Shown here: piece after piece, positions 52,455 through 61,670 of the stretch
Position numbering within the stretch: the first letter of the stretch is position 1
Layout: the number at the start of each line of letters is the position of its first letter
The notes under the pieces: model-generated
Told to the model about the DNA's origin: nothing
The model's database searches: none
Seen by the model: the letters and a program-made list of their open reading frames with translations, nothing else
Translations under genes and position numbers: made by a program
Source of the DNA: Candidatus Sumerlaeaceae bacterium
GTDB taxonomy: Bacteria > Sumerlaeota > Sumerlaeia > Sumerlaeales > Sumerlaeaceae
Direction: 5' to 3'
Length of the DNA: 64,000 nt
NCBI GenBank assembly: GCA_019695055.1
Contig: JAIBAT010000108.1
Location: 1 to 64,000 of the forward strand

Positions 52455-54728
52455 ATGACAGAGACGATAACCGAGTCCCCCACGGGGGAACGCATTCTTG
52501 CGTTGCTCAAGGACGCTGATATTAAAGGCGTTGAGGAAGCCTGGCTGACCCTTCCCGACGCACCTCCAACCGAAGCACTGTTTTATGAGAAGGTCATCAA
52601 AGGACTTTCCCGTATCCACGAACTGGAGAAAGGCCACGATCTCTTTGTCGTGTTGCTTACGGCGCTTCAGGAAAAGTCCGACTGGGCTAATATCATCACC
52701 ATCAGCGAAGTGGCCGCCGAGGAATGGCCGGATTCGCAGGAACTGCGCAAACCCGCCAGCAAGGCTTTGAAGGGCTTGTACGGCTCGAACCCACTTTTCA
52801 GCACCATGATTTCGGGCTGCAAGGGCGCGTCCCTCGATGTGGCCCTTGCGCGATTTCATGCCTACCTTCAGCTTTGCCCCGGCCAGGTTTACCAGCATGT
52901 GCCCCTCGGCGAAGGCGTGGTTCAGGCCCTCGACCTGCCCGGCAACAAGGTCACCATAGATTTTGCGTCGGAAAAGGGAAAAGTTTTTACACTGTCCGGC
53001 GTGCGCCAGTACCTGAAGTACCTGCCCCCCGACCACATTCTTGCCATTCGCACGGTCGCGCCGGAGAAACTGGTGGCGCTGGCCGAGGATTCGCCGGTCG
53101 AATTGGTCAGGCTGGCTCTCCATAGCTACGAAGGGCGCATTAAGCAGAGCGACCTGAAACAGATCCTGCTAGGGCGTGTCATTTCCGAGTCGAGCTGGAA
53201 CAGCTGGTGGACTAAAATGCGCACGGAGTTGCGCATGGATCCGCTCATCGACCTTGATGCAAAGGGCGGTGCTCGTGCCGAGATCACCCTGCGGACCGCC
53301 CCCAAAACTGTCGAAGAGGAAATCGAGGAGTTGTTCTTCGGCCCCGAGACAGCTCTCGCGGACCGTGTGGGCGCGCTCAAGCTGCTCGTAAAGAGCATCA
53401 AGGGCAGTCCCACGGATGCCCAAAAGGCCCTGCTCACACGGATGCGTGACACGCTGCAGAGCGAGGCCCGCCACGGCAAGTCTGCCACCATGGTGGACCA
53501 GCTCCAGACGGTTTACCTGCTCGAGGATGTCTGCCAGATTCTGGGCCAGGACATTTCCAAGCTTTCCGATGTTCCCAAGCCGGCAGCCCTGCTCAAGGAC
53601 GTGGAAGACTACGCAGTCCTGGCAATCATTGACGACGCCGACTACGCAGCCCGCGCGCTCCACGTATTGCTTGCCCGGGACGGCGAAGGCGGCTTCGAAC
53701 TCGCTGCAAGAGTCATTGCTCACGCCCCCATCAAGCTTGCCCAGGCCATCTGGAAGGAACTCGACAAGGAGCACCATGCCCTTATCGCCGTGAAGGGACT
53801 CCAGGAACTCTTTGATCGTCCCCTCGAAAACCCCGACACCTACTTCTGGGCCGCCAAGGCCATCGTGGACGGCGGCTGGGAGCACCTCGAGGAGCACATT
53901 CCGCTGACCTCGATGGTTCCGGATCTGTTCGCCGCCATGGACGACTGGCATACCATGATCGAGAAGGGACGTGGCAACAAGGAGACCCTCGCCACCGCCA
54001 AGTCCCTTTTGGGAAAGGTGCGCGCGCTGCTTCAGTCCAAGAATTTCTCACCGGTTTTCCGCTGCGCCGAGCAGATGACCATCGAGCAGGCCCGCGAGTT
54101 CCAGCGCATGATTCAGTTGCATCCCGCGGTGAATGAGGCCTTCCGCGGTGGCGCCGAGCGCCAGTTCAATCTTGTGCGCCGTGAAGGCGATACCAAAGCA
54201 GCTTCCGCCGCGCCGGCCCAGGACTTTGTGTTCTGCACCGCCAAGGCTCGCGAGAAGTCCCTCCGTGAACTGGAGGAACTGAATACGGTCAAGATTCCCT
54301 TCAACGCGAAGGAGATCGAGAAGGCCCGTGCTGAGGGCGACCTTAAGGAAAACGCCGGCTACCATGCAGCCCGCGAGCGACATGTGTTGCTTCTTCAGCA
54401 GGCCAACCAGTTGCAGCTGGACCTGGACAAATGCCGTGTCATCAGCGCAGCCCAGGTGTCCACGGATTCCATTGCGTTTGGCGTCAAGTTTGTCGCCCAG
54501 AACCTGGGCACCAACGAGCATGAGACTTACACGGTGCTCGGCCAGTGGGAATCCGACCCCGACCACGGAATCTATTCTGCCAAGGCGCCACTTCTTCAGC
54601 AGTTCCTCGGCGCGAAGGTCGGCGCGGAAGTCTCCGTGAAGCGCCCCGATGGCACGGAGAATCGCTATAAGATTCTGAGTATTGAAAACGCCCTCAAGAG
54701 CGGGGCTTGGGATCTGGATAAGGCCTGA
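52455..54728 (+). CDS. greA: Long-form transcription elongation factor GreA
   Basis: 757 residues instead of about 160. Only the C-terminal part is GreA: the coiled coil with the tip motif EGDLKENAGYHAARE (about residues 630-645), which retains the Asp and Glu that hold the catalytic Mg2+ in the RNA polymerase channel, and the FKBP-like domain (about 665-757, ALKSGAWDL at the end). The first 560 or so residues are largely helical with an internal small beta-domain (VPLGEGVVQALDLPGNKVTIDF). The same long architecture is known in Chlamydia and Treponema. It rescues backtracked polymerase; the role of the extension is unknown. Ala replaces the usual Glu in ENAEY. Confidence 0.9.
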   Translation: MTETITESPTGERILALLKDADIKGVEEAWLTLPDAPPTEALFYEKVIKGLSRIHELEKGHDLFVVLLTALQEKSDWANIITISEVAAEEWPDSQELRKPASKALKGLYGSNPLFSTMISGCKGASLDVALARFHAYLQLCPGQVYQHVPLGEGVVQALDLPGNKVTIDFASEKGKVFTLSGVRQYLKYLPPDHILAIRTVAPEKLVALAEDSPVELVRLALHSYEGRIKQSDLKQILLGRVISESSWNSWWTKMRTELRMDPLIDLDAKGGARAEITLRTAPKTVEEEIEELFFGPETALADRVGALKLLVKSIKGSPTDAQKALLTRMRDTLQSEARHGKSATMVDQLQTVYLLEDVCQILGQDISKLSDVPKPAALLKDVEDYAVLAIIDDADYAARALHVLLARDGEGGFELAARVIAHAPIKLAQAIWKELDKEHHALIAVKGLQELFDRPLENPDTYFWAAKAIVDGGWEHLEEHIPLTSMVPDLFAAMDDWHTMIEKGRGNKETLATAKSLLGKVRALLQSKNFSPVFRCAEQMTIEQAREFQRMIQLHPAVNEAFRGGAERQFNLVRREGDTKAASAAPAQDFVFCTAKAREKSLRELEELNTVKIPFNAKEIEKARAEGDLKENAGYHAARERHVLLLQQANQLQLDLDKCRVISAAQVSTDSIAFGVKFVAQNLGTNEHETYTVLGQWESDPDHGIYSAKAPLLQQFLGAKVGAEVSVKRPDGTENRYKILSIENALKSGAWDLDKA

Positions 54729-54737
54729 TTCGGGCCC

Positions 54738-55583
54738 TTAACCGGCTTGGGCGACCTTGCTGCTCGGTTCCGTGGCCCCGCCAAAGTGGAACTCGATGGT
54801 AGTTGGCTTGGTATTCTGCACAACCTCGCGGAGTTCGTGGCTGGATTCGTACCGCCTTCGCGGAATGATGATCGCCGAAAGGTGATCGCGTAAATTCTTG
54901 CGGAAGGGGAGCGGGCTGATAGAAACAGCCAGTTTGTCGCTCCGACGCGTCACAAGTAGCTCGGTCCCCTCGTGCATATACGGCACATTGGGAATGGTGG
55001 TTTCACCCGCAAAGTCCCCGCAAAGGATCAGCGACAGCAAATCACAGATTTGCAGAAACCGCAAATCCGACTCAAAGTCATCGGGTTCCGGTGTCGGAGT
55101 GGCTGATGGATCCTTCGCCAGGATTTCCCGTACAGCGGTCTGGCGGCCCTGATCGGCGACCATGCACTTTTGGGTCAACCGTGTCATCTCGCCGATGAAG
55201 TTTCCAACGGCCACAGCGGCCCGTGGACTGAGCTTTGCATTGTCGAGACTGTTGCGCGCGTGGTAAGTCACATGCGCCGCCACAAGCCGTGCTGCATAGA
55301 ATTTGCGGTCCTCGTACAACTGGCGGACGCTGCGACTCCAGATTTCGAGGCGGTCCACCGCATCCTTTTCGTGGAAGGACACGGGGCGGCCATCGGAGGT
55401 AACTTCCGGGGCGGCATCGGCGCCCTTCCAGCCATCGTCATGACGAGTGATGGCCAAAAGGACCTCATCGCGCGGTTTCGACAGGCCAAAGTTCCATCCT
55501 GCGGCAATAATGCCCGCGATGCGGCCATGCTCCGGCTGCGTCGTCAGCAGCCACTTGTCTCCATTCCAGCCTCGGTAAATCAA
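54738..55583 (-). CDS. DUF3891 family protein
   Basis: 281 residues. The N-terminal TTQPEHGRIAGIIAAGW, then AITRHDDGWKGADAAP and FHEKDAVDRLEIW match the DUF3891 pattern (Q-x-EH..AG..A, HD-x-GW). The His and Asp pairs resemble HD-type metal sites, but no activity has been shown for the family as far as I know. No signal peptide. It converges on greA with a 9-base gap and lies 66 bases downstream of comF, same strand. Confidence 0.8.
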   Translation of the reverse strand: MIYRGWNGDKWLLTTQPEHGRIAGIIAAGWNFGLSKPRDEVLLAITRHDDGWKGADAAPEVTSDGRPVSFHEKDAVDRLEIWSRSVRQLYEDRKFYAARLVAAHVTYHARNSLDNAKLSPRAAVAVGNFIGEMTRLTQKCMVADQGRQTAVREILAKDPSATPTPEPDDFESDLRFLQICDLLSLILCGDFAGETTIPNVPYMHEGTELLVTRRSDKLAVSISPLPFRKNLRDHLSAIIIPRRRYESSHELREVVQNTKPTTIEFHFGGATEPSSKVAQAG

Positions 55584-55649
55584 AACGTCCCTCGGGCGCG
55601 TAATAAAATACAGAAGGCAAATGTCGCCGTCGGCAAAAGTAAATGAAAA

Positions 55650-56390
55650 TCAGATTTCATCGCAAGTCCGGGCAAAGGCATGGCAGTTCACGGACTCTGC
55701 GCCCGCTTCCATCAGCATTCGCGCGCATTCGTTGAGGGTCGCGCCCGTTGTGTAGACATCGTCAACGAGGAGAACCTTGTGATTCTGAACAGTACCGGCA
55801 TCTGCAACGGCAAATGCCCCGCGAATGTTCTCTGCGCGCTGAGTGCGTGACAGTTTGGTTTGGGTACGAGTGGGGCGAATGCGACGCAGCGCCTTGCTGT
55901 TAACGGAGCAGCCAACCGTCACGGCCAGTTCGTGTGCAAGCAGCTCAGACTGGTTAAATCCGCGCTCACGTTGCCTTGCTCCAAACAGTGGCACTGGAAT
56001 AAGTAGGTCGGGAGTGAAACCGGGGAAATCCCGGGAGTAATTCGCGCGCAACAACCGCCCCATTTCGGCCGCGTATTCGGTGCGGCGGTTGTATTTGAGT
56101 CTCACCACAAGTTCGTGGGCAACACCCTCAAATGCAACAACCCCGCGGGCTGTTTCGAAGTGGACCTTTCCCGCGGGGCATGTGGGACATTTTCCTTTCG
56201 GGCCAACTATGGCATTCTCCGCACCACACAGGCTGCAAATGGGCAACAGCAACGGCCGGAATGTCTTTTCACACCCGCTGCAAATCAGCCGTCCAGATTC
56301 AATAACGCGCTCACCGCACCCGCAGCACAGGCGCGGGAAAACAAAGTCCGCGAGAACCCCGGCCCAATGCGCCAGTCGTGCTGCGGGCAT
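55650..56390 (-). CDS. comF: ComF-family phosphoribosyltransferase-like protein
   Basis: 246 residues from ATG 56390. Two zinc-binding knuckles at the N-terminus (CCGCGE..., CSGC; CSLCGA, CPTC) precede a type I phosphoribosyltransferase fold with VLLVDDVYTTGATL as PRPP loop and the RERGFNQSELLA block. ComF/GntX proteins are linked to DNA uptake (ComF) and to gluconate utilisation (GntX) but the enzyme reaction is unknown. A longer frame would begin inside pgk. It lies 10 bases behind pgk. Confidence 0.92.
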   Translation of the reverse strand: MPAARLAHWAGVLADFVFPRLCCGCGERVIESGRLICSGCEKTFRPLLLPICSLCGAENAIVGPKGKCPTCPAGKVHFETARGVVAFEGVAHELVVRLKYNRRTEYAAEMGRLLRANYSRDFPGFTPDLLIPVPLFGARQRERGFNQSELLAHELAVTVGCSVNSKALRRIRPTRTQTKLSRTQRAENIRGAFAVADAGTVQNHKVLLVDDVYTTGATLNECARMLMEAGAESVNCHAFARTCDEI

Positions 56391-56400
56391 GGCGAAGTTG

Positions 56401-57597
56401 CTACTTCTCGGACAGGGCTTCCACGCCGGGCAGTTTCTTTCCTTCGAGGAACTCGAGGGAAGCGCCGCCACCGGTGGAGATGTGCGTCATCTTGTCGGCA
56501 AGGCCGAACTTCTTCACGGCCGCCGCACTGTCACCACCACCAATGATGGTCGTGGCACTGGACTTTGCGAGGGCCTCCGCGATGGCTTTTGTGCCGTTGG
56601 CGAAAGCGTCAATTTCAAACACACCGACGGGGCCGTTCCAAACGATGGTCTTGGCCTTGGCGATTTCCTCGAGGAAAAGGGCGGTGGTCTTGGGGCCAAT
56701 ATCGACACCCATCCAACCGTCGGGGATCGCTTTCGAGTCGCAAACCTGCGACGGGACTGAGGGATCGGGTTTATCCGAGGACTGGCAGCAAAGGGAATCA
56801 ACGGGAAGGAGCAGTTTCTTGCCGGAAGCTTTGGCATCCTCGAGGGTCTTGCGAGCCACGTCGAGGGTCTCGGCTTCGAAAAGGGAGGTGCCGATGGTCC
56901 CGCCCTGGGCCTTGGCGAAGGTGTAGGTCATGCCGCCGCCGAGTAACAGGACATCCACCTTGGACAGCAGGCTGGAGATGACGTCGATCTTGGAGGAGAC
57001 TTTGGAGCCGCCAAGAATGGCAAGGAATGGCCGTTCAGGATTGGCCAGAGCTCCGCCGAGGTACTTGAGTTCCTTTTCCACCAGGAAGCCGGCGACGGAG
57101 TCCTTCACAATCTTTGTGATACCCTCGGTGGAGGCGTGGGCGCGGTGAACGGAGCCGAATGCGTCCTGCACGAAGACATCCGCCAGAGCGGCGAGTTTCT
57201 TCGAGAATTCGGGATCGTTCTTTTCTTCCTCAGGATGAAAGCGTACGTTCTCGAGCAATACAACGTCGCCATTCTTCAGGTCGGCGACGATCTTCTCAAC
57301 CTCGGGGCCTACGCAGTCGGGAGCCATGATTACAGGTTTGCCCAAAAGCTCGCCGAGGCGAGAGGCGGCCGGCTTCAGGCTCATGGCGGTGTTAACCTTC
57401 CCCTTGGGGCGTCCCAGATGGGACGCGAGAATCACCTTTGCTCCCTTTTCGATAAGATACTTCACCGTGGGCAACGACTCGCGAATGCGAATGTCGTCGG
57501 TGATGCGCTCGCCATCGAGCGGCACGTTGTAATCGACGCGCACGAAGGCGCGTTTTCCTTCGAGATTGGTCAGTTCAGAGACCGTCTTCTTTGCCAT
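56401..57597 (-). CDS. pgk: Phosphoglycerate kinase Pgk
   Basis: 398 residues from ATG 57597, with GGGGAG about 9 bases upstream. [45 protein letters not shown] and the C-terminal nucleotide block [13 protein letters not shown] with [14 protein letters not shown] are intact. It makes ATP from 1,3-bisphosphoglycerate in glycolysis. Where most enzymes have a charged loop (about residues 280-300) this one has [20 protein letters not shown], a cysteine-bearing variant. The ATG 57702 option would include a leader with no family match. comF is cotranscribed. Confidence 0.97.
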   Translation of the reverse strand: MAKKTVSELTNLEGKRAFVRVDYNVPLDGERITDDIRIRESLPTVKYLIEKGAKVILASHLGRPKGKVNTAMSLKPAASRLGELLGKPVIMAPDCVGPEVEKIVADLKNGDVVLLENVRFHPEEEKNDPEFSKKLAALADVFVQDAFGSVHRAHASTEGITKIVKDSVAGFLVEKELKYLGGALANPERPFLAILGGSKVSSKIDVISSLLSKVDVLLLGGGMTYTFAKAQGGTIGTSLFEAETLDVARKTLEDAKASGKKLLLPVDSLCCQSSDKPDPSVPSQVCDSKAIPDGWMGVDIGPKTTALFLEEIAKAKTIVWNGPVGVFEIDAFANGTKAIAEALAKSSATTIIGGGDSAAAVKKFGLADKMTHISTGGGASLEFLEGKKLPGVEALSEK

Positions 57598-57617
57598 GGG
57601 TTTCTCCCCGTTGTTCT

Positions 57618-57650
57618 GATCGATTTGATCGCTCTTAGTTTCGATCAATC
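57618..57650. promoter_or_regulatory. Imperfect inverted repeat in the pgk leader
   Basis: GATCGATTTGATCG (57618-57631) and CGATCAATC (57642-57650) are near inverted repeats (one inserted T) separated by ten bases, 21-53 bases before the pgk ATG. It could be an operator or an RNA hairpin in the leader. Position is the only support. Confidence 0.3.
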
Positions 57651-57731
57651 TGGTTTTTGTCGTGCTTAACAGAAGCGATTCCGGGGCAGGGGAGATGGGC
57701 AATCAATGAAAAGTTGTGGTTTGGAAAAGCC

Positions 57732-57757
57732 ATGGTGGAGGGGGGAGGATTCGAGCC
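57732..57757 (-). repeat. Duplicated 3' fragment of tRNA-Tyr
   Basis: These 26 bases match the 3' end of the tRNA-Tyr gene at 57834-57859 with a single difference (G for A at the 24th base). They cover the T-loop side, acceptor 3' strand and CCA. The 5' half of a tRNA is absent in the following 76 bases, so this is a remnant and not a second tRNA. Confidence 0.85.
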
Positions 57758-57834
57758 GTCAACCGAGCCGCGATGTCCGGTGGACATTGGGCGCAGGGCG
57801 ACAGCCCGGAGGTTCGCAATTGGAGCTAAAACAA

Positions 57835-57921
57835 TGGTGGAGGGGGGAGGATTCGAACCTCCGTAGCGCGAAGCGCGACAGATTTACAGTCTGTTCCCTT
57901 TAGCCACTCGGGCACCCCTCC
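57835..57921 (-). tRNA. tRNA-Tyr (anticodon GTA)
   Basis: The reverse strand folds into a class II tRNA. The acceptor pairs GGAGGGG (57921-57915) with CCCCTCC (57845-57839). The D arm holds GCCCGAGTGGC and the anticodon loop CTGTAAA gives GTA. A long variable arm GCGCTTCGCGC is typical of bacterial tRNA-Tyr, and the T arm contains GGTTCGAATCC. CCA is encoded (57837-57835). With CCA the gene is 87 bases. Confidence 0.96.
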
Positions 57922-58131
57922 ACGGGGGAGTAAAACGTGGGGAAAACTTCCGCACGCATTGTACCCGCCCCGTCCGTAACTATTCGGCTGGCATAAAGTG
58001 GGCAATGTTTCGGGGCTCTTGGGGCTTGGCACGTCCCGGTTCGTTGCGATTCCGGCTCCTTTTTTGCTTCACAGGAGACTTCACAGGCCTAACTTAGCCG
58101 ATTGCCTATCACAATTTACAGGATGGTCACC

Positions 58132-59169
58132 ATGGGAACCGTCGTTCGCAATTTTGCCGTATCTGCGTTGCTCGCTGGAGCCTGTTTTTCCATCACCTGC
58201 TCTGGAAGGGCCGCGGAGACGTCGGCCACCGAGGCGGGCAAGGGGATCAAGGTTGGGCTGGTTTTCGATGTCGGCGGGTTGGGGGACAAGTCCTTCAATG
58301 ATGCGGCCTATGCGGGGCTAAAGAGAGCGGAAAAGGAACTCGGAGTTAAGGGAGAGTATCGGGAGCCTGGCGAGGGTGCCCATCGCGAAGCACATCTGAG
58401 GTCTTTCGCATCGGGCGATGCAGAACTCATCATAGGCGTCGGTTTCCTGTTCACGGATGAGATATCCGCCATGGCAAAGGATTTCCCCAAGAAGAAGTTC
58501 GCGTGCATTGATTACTCAATCTCCGACGAGAAGATGCCGGAAAACCTGGCGGCCCTGACGTTTCGGGAAGAGGAGGGTTCATTCCTCGTGGGTGCGCTGG
58601 CGGCGCTGAAGTCTCAAACGGGAAGCATCGGTTTTGTGGGTGGAGTCGAAAGCCCACTGATTCGTAAGTTTCAGGCAGGTTACATGCAGGGGGCCAAGGC
58701 GGCCCGGCCCGACATCAAGGTGAAGTCGGTTTACGCGGGTGTCAGTGACAGCGCGTTCAAGGACCCCCAGAAGGGGAAGGAGCTGGCCAACAGTCTTTAC
58801 GACTCTGGTGTGGATATCATTTATCATGCATCGGGTTCAACGGGACTGGGAGTGTTCAAGGCAGCGGAGGAGCGCAAGAAGCTCGCCATCGGTGTGGATC
58901 GCGATCAGTCGGATGAGGCGGCCCCCGGAGTTGTGCTGACCAGCATGACGAAGAACACGGATCAGGCGGTTTTCGACATCATCAAGGAAACGAATGCCTC
59001 CGGGTTCAAGGGCGGTGCGCACGTATTTGGCCTGAAGGAGGGCGGCGTCGGCTACGTTTACAACGACAAGAACAAGGCCCTGATTGGTGATGAGATCCAT
59101 GGGAAGGTTGAGGACCTGAAGAAGAAGATCATCTCCGGGGAGATCAAGGTTTCCAAGGACGCCAACTGA
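58132..59169 (+). CDS. BMP/PnrA-family nucleoside-type ABC substrate-binding protein
   Basis: 345 residues from ATG 58132, with AGGATGG 5 bases upstream. A signal peptide (VVRNFAVSALLAGACFSITC) is followed by KVGLVFDVGGLGDKSFNDAAYAGL, the N-terminal signature of Bmp/PnrA proteins. FVGGVESPLIRKFQAGYMQGAK and HASGSTGLGVFKAA complete the two-domain fold. The lipobox is imperfect, though relatives are lipoproteins. Known members bind purine nucleosides (PnrA of Treponema) or feed sugar/nucleoside importers. No permease or ATPase genes follow. An ATG at 58123 is an alternative. Confidence 0.92.
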   Translation: MGTVVRNFAVSALLAGACFSITCSGRAAETSATEAGKGIKVGLVFDVGGLGDKSFNDAAYAGLKRAEKELGVKGEYREPGEGAHREAHLRSFASGDAELIIGVGFLFTDEISAMAKDFPKKKFACIDYSISDEKMPENLAALTFREEEGSFLVGALAALKSQTGSIGFVGGVESPLIRKFQAGYMQGAKAARPDIKVKSVYAGVSDSAFKDPQKGKELANSLYDSGVDIIYHASGSTGLGVFKAAEERKKLAIGVDRDQSDEAAPGVVLTSMTKNTDQAVFDIIKETNASGFKGGAHVFGLKEGGVGYVYNDKNKALIGDEIHGKVEDLKKKIISGEIKVSKDAN

Positions 59170-59215
59170 TTTCCAGCCTGGCAGTAACTTCAACAAGGTT
59201 GAGGGGGGAGAAGGC

Positions 59216-60277
59216 GTGAGTAACTTGTTTCCATTTGGCATGGGATTTCCGGGGCTTGCGCAGCTTTCCAATGCGGAGACGCGGTCGATTTGCGCCGAGA
59301 ACCCTACGGGGGAGAAGGGGAAGGGGGCGATGGCTCCGCCAGGCCCGGGTGGTCATCCTGCGGATAATATGGGAACAGGTTGGAAGTGTCGGGCGTGCCT
59401 GCGGCTTGAGCCCAATTCCACGACGACGCTGGCGGATGTCGAGGGACCCGGGGTCATCCAGCACATCTGGATCACGGTGGAGGAACGTCTTTATCGGGAT
59501 GGGATCCTGCGGTTCTATTGGGATGATGAGGAAACGCCCTCAGTGGAGGTCCCGCTGGGGGATTTCTTCTGCAATGCGCATGGGCTACGGTATGATGTGA
59601 ATTCCATGATGGTGTGCGTGAACCCCAATGGGGGGTTCAATTGTTACTGGCCGATGCCGTTCCGGAAGCGGGCCAGAATTACTTTTGAGACGCAGAACCC
59701 CAAACCGGTGGATTGCTTCTTCTACCAAATCACGTATTCCCTGACGGATGTGCCGGACGATGCGGCGTACTTTCATGCGCAGTGGCGGCGCAGCATGACG
59801 ACGCGGGAGAATCCCGAGCACGTGATTCTGAACGGGGTGCGCGGCCAGGGGCACTATGTCGGCACAGCGTGCGCGTGGACGCAGTTTTCGAACGGCTGGT
59901 GGGGCGAGGGGGAAGTGAAGTTCTTCATGGATGGGGACAAGGAGTTTCCGACGATTTGCGGCACGGGTACAGAGGATTACTTCGGCGGGGCTTGGTGCTT
60001 CGATGACCGGACCTACTCGACGCCGTTCCTCGGGTATCCGCTCTACCGCAAGGTGGCCGGAGAGGTTCCGCGCCATGGACTCTATCGTTGGCATGTGATG
60101 GACCCCATTCGATTCAAGAAGGATCTTCGGGTCACGGTGCAGGCACTGGGCTGGTGGCCAAATGGCAAATTCCAGCCCCTTACCGATGATATCGCAACGG
60201 TGGCCTATTGGTACCAAACCGAGCCGCATGGGGCGTTTCCAGCGTTTCCCTCTGTGGAGCAACGCTGGTCGCGTTAG
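59216..60277 (+). CDS. GH172 / DUF2961 glycoside hydrolase
   Basis: 353 residues from GTG 59216, which has GGGGGGAG about 6 bases upstream. ENPTGEKGKG near the N-terminus, GPGVIQHIWIT, FYWDDEETPSVEVPLGDFF and ICGTGTEDYFGGAW define DUF2961, now CAZy family GH172. Characterised members act on alpha-D-fructofuranosides or D-arabinofuranosides, and the Glu in GTGTEDYF is one of the catalytic residues. No signal peptide is seen, so cytoplasmic action after import is likely. It follows the BMP-type binding protein by 46 bases. Confidence 0.9.
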   Translation: MSNLFPFGMGFPGLAQLSNAETRSICAENPTGEKGKGAMAPPGPGGHPADNMGTGWKCRACLRLEPNSTTTLADVEGPGVIQHIWITVEERLYRDGILRFYWDDEETPSVEVPLGDFFCNAHGLRYDVNSMMVCVNPNGGFNCYWPMPFRKRARITFETQNPKPVDCFFYQITYSLTDVPDDAAYFHAQWRRSMTTRENPEHVILNGVRGQGHYVGTACAWTQFSNGWWGEGEVKFFMDGDKEFPTICGTGTEDYFGGAWCFDDRTYSTPFLGYPLYRKVAGEVPRHGLYRWHVMDPIRFKKDLRVTVQALGWWPNGKFQPLTDDIATVAYWYQTEPHGAFPAFPSVEQRWSR

Positions 60278-60330
60278 AACCGGAACCCTTCAGCAATGGT
60301 CATCAAACTCATAATGCGTGAATTCTTGTC

Positions 60331-60361
60331 TTTCTTGGTGTCTTGGTGTCTTGGTGGTGAG
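60331..60361 (+). repeat. TTGGTG triplet repeat, left copy
   Basis: Three TTGGTG units separated by TC (CTTGGTG-TCTTGGTG-TCTTGGTGGTGAG) lie 12 bases before the ABC permease ATG. An inverted relative occurs at 63641-63669. The ORF that runs through it has no domain. Confidence 0.8.
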
Positions 60362-60372
60362 ATGGTGCTTTC

Positions 60373-61668
60373 ATGCAGTTGAACAAAGTCCTCCATATCG
60401 TCTGGACCAACCTTGCCGAGCGCAAGGCACGCACGCTGATTGCTGCGTTCGTAATCGCCTTCGCGGTGGCGGTGGTGATGGTGGTGGCGTCGCTGGCGCA
60501 GGGGTTTCTGCGTGGGGCCCTGGCCAAGGCGGAGCAGGCCTTTCCGCGGGGCGCGTTGCTGGCAAAACCGCGGACGATGAACATTATGATGCTGGCCGTG
60601 CAGACGACGAAGATTGATGACGCCGTGGTTGAGAAGATCCGCGCACTGCCCGGGGTGGAATATTGTGCACCGCAGCTTTCGATGAAAATGCCGTTGCGTG
60701 CCGAGGCCGAGATTGCCGGACAGCAGGCTGTAACGGATGCGGTTGTGGTCGGGGTGGATCCAGTTACGGTTAAGTCGGACGTCAAACCGGGGTACAAGTT
60801 TGATTATGACGAGGGGACAAGCTCGCCCATGCCATGTGTGGTGCCGGCCTTCTTCCTGGACATGTATAATCTGGCTTACGCCGACAGCGCGGGCCTGCCT
60901 AAGGTCAATGAGACGTTTCCCATCGGGAAGCATGTGAAGCTGTACCTGGGGGAATCGTACCTGCTGGGGGCGACGGGCAATCCGCAGGGAAAAGCGCGTG
61001 AGTTTGACTGTCAGATTGTGGGGATGACACAGAATCCATCGTTTCGTTCGGGCATCCTTATCCCGATCGGTTATGCTCGCGAATTCAACAAGTGGTTTAC
61101 CGGCACGGACAAGGCCGACTACAATGCGGCCCATGTGCGGGTGGGGGACCTGGCGAAACTGGATGAAGTGACGTCTGCCATTGCGGGGATGAACCTGACG
61201 GTGGAAAGTAACCGGGACGTGATTGAGAAGTTTCGATTTGTGGTCCGGTCGGTAACTGTCATGACCGGGGCGTTTGCGCTGATCGTGGTGGCGATCGCGG
61301 CGGTCAGCATCTTTAATACGTTTTCGCTGATTATGACTCAGCGGCGGGGCGAAGTGGGATTATTGCGTGCCGTGGGTGGCACGCGGAAAACTGTCACCAA
61401 GCTTTTCCTGACGGAGGTGGCGTCCATCGGCTTGATTGGTGGGGTTATCGGGGTTGCTGCGAGTTGGCCGCTGCTGGCGTGGGCCGACGGGCGAATCCTT
61501 GCCCAACTTCCGAAGGTAAGCTTCCTGCCGGAGCGCTTGTTCTTTGTGAGCTGGCCGATGGCGGTGGCGTGTGTTGTGAGTGCCACTTTGGTTTGCGTGC
61601 TGACGACCCTTCCGGCGATCCTGCGGACGACCAGGATGCAACCGACGCAGTTGGTATCCGAGGCTTAG
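60373..61668 (+). CDS. FtsX/MacB-type ABC transporter permease without adjacent ATPase
   Basis: 431 residues. One N-terminal helix (TLIAAFVIAFAVAVVMVVASLAQGFLRG, in parts), a large periplasmic domain (about 45-280) and three C-terminal helices with FSLIMTQRRGEVGLLRAVGGTRKTV, the FtsX-type motif found in MacB and LolC/E. The usual partner ATPase is missing on both sides; the next gene converges. The ATG follows the TTGGTG repeat. It may pair with an ATPase elsewhere or with the LolD-type protein of this window. Confidence 0.85.
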   Translation: MQLNKVLHIVWTNLAERKARTLIAAFVIAFAVAVVMVVASLAQGFLRGALAKAEQAFPRGALLAKPRTMNIMMLAVQTTKIDDAVVEKIRALPGVEYCAPQLSMKMPLRAEAEIAGQQAVTDAVVVGVDPVTVKSDVKPGYKFDYDEGTSSPMPCVVPAFFLDMYNLAYADSAGLPKVNETFPIGKHVKLYLGESYLLGATGNPQGKAREFDCQIVGMTQNPSFRSGILIPIGYAREFNKWFTGTDKADYNAAHVRVGDLAKLDEVTSAIAGMNLTVESNRDVIEKFRFVVRSVTVMTGAFALIVVAIAAVSIFNTFSLIMTQRRGEVGLLRAVGGTRKTVTKLFLTEVASIGLIGGVIGVAASWPLLAWADGRILAQLPKVSFLPERLFFVSWPMAVACVVSATLVCVLTTLPAILRTTRMQPTQLVSEA

Positions 61669-61670
61669 GC

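Noticed and set aside
57657..57903. Short frames with VEGGGFEP and WWRGEDS motifs across the tRNA-Tyr region
   Set aside because: These peptides arise from reading tRNA genes on the wrong strand and are well-known false annotations.
60318..60617. Frame through the TTGGTG repeat with SWCLGVLVV
   Set aside because: It is the translation of the repeat and of the permease gene in another frame; no start signal or domain.
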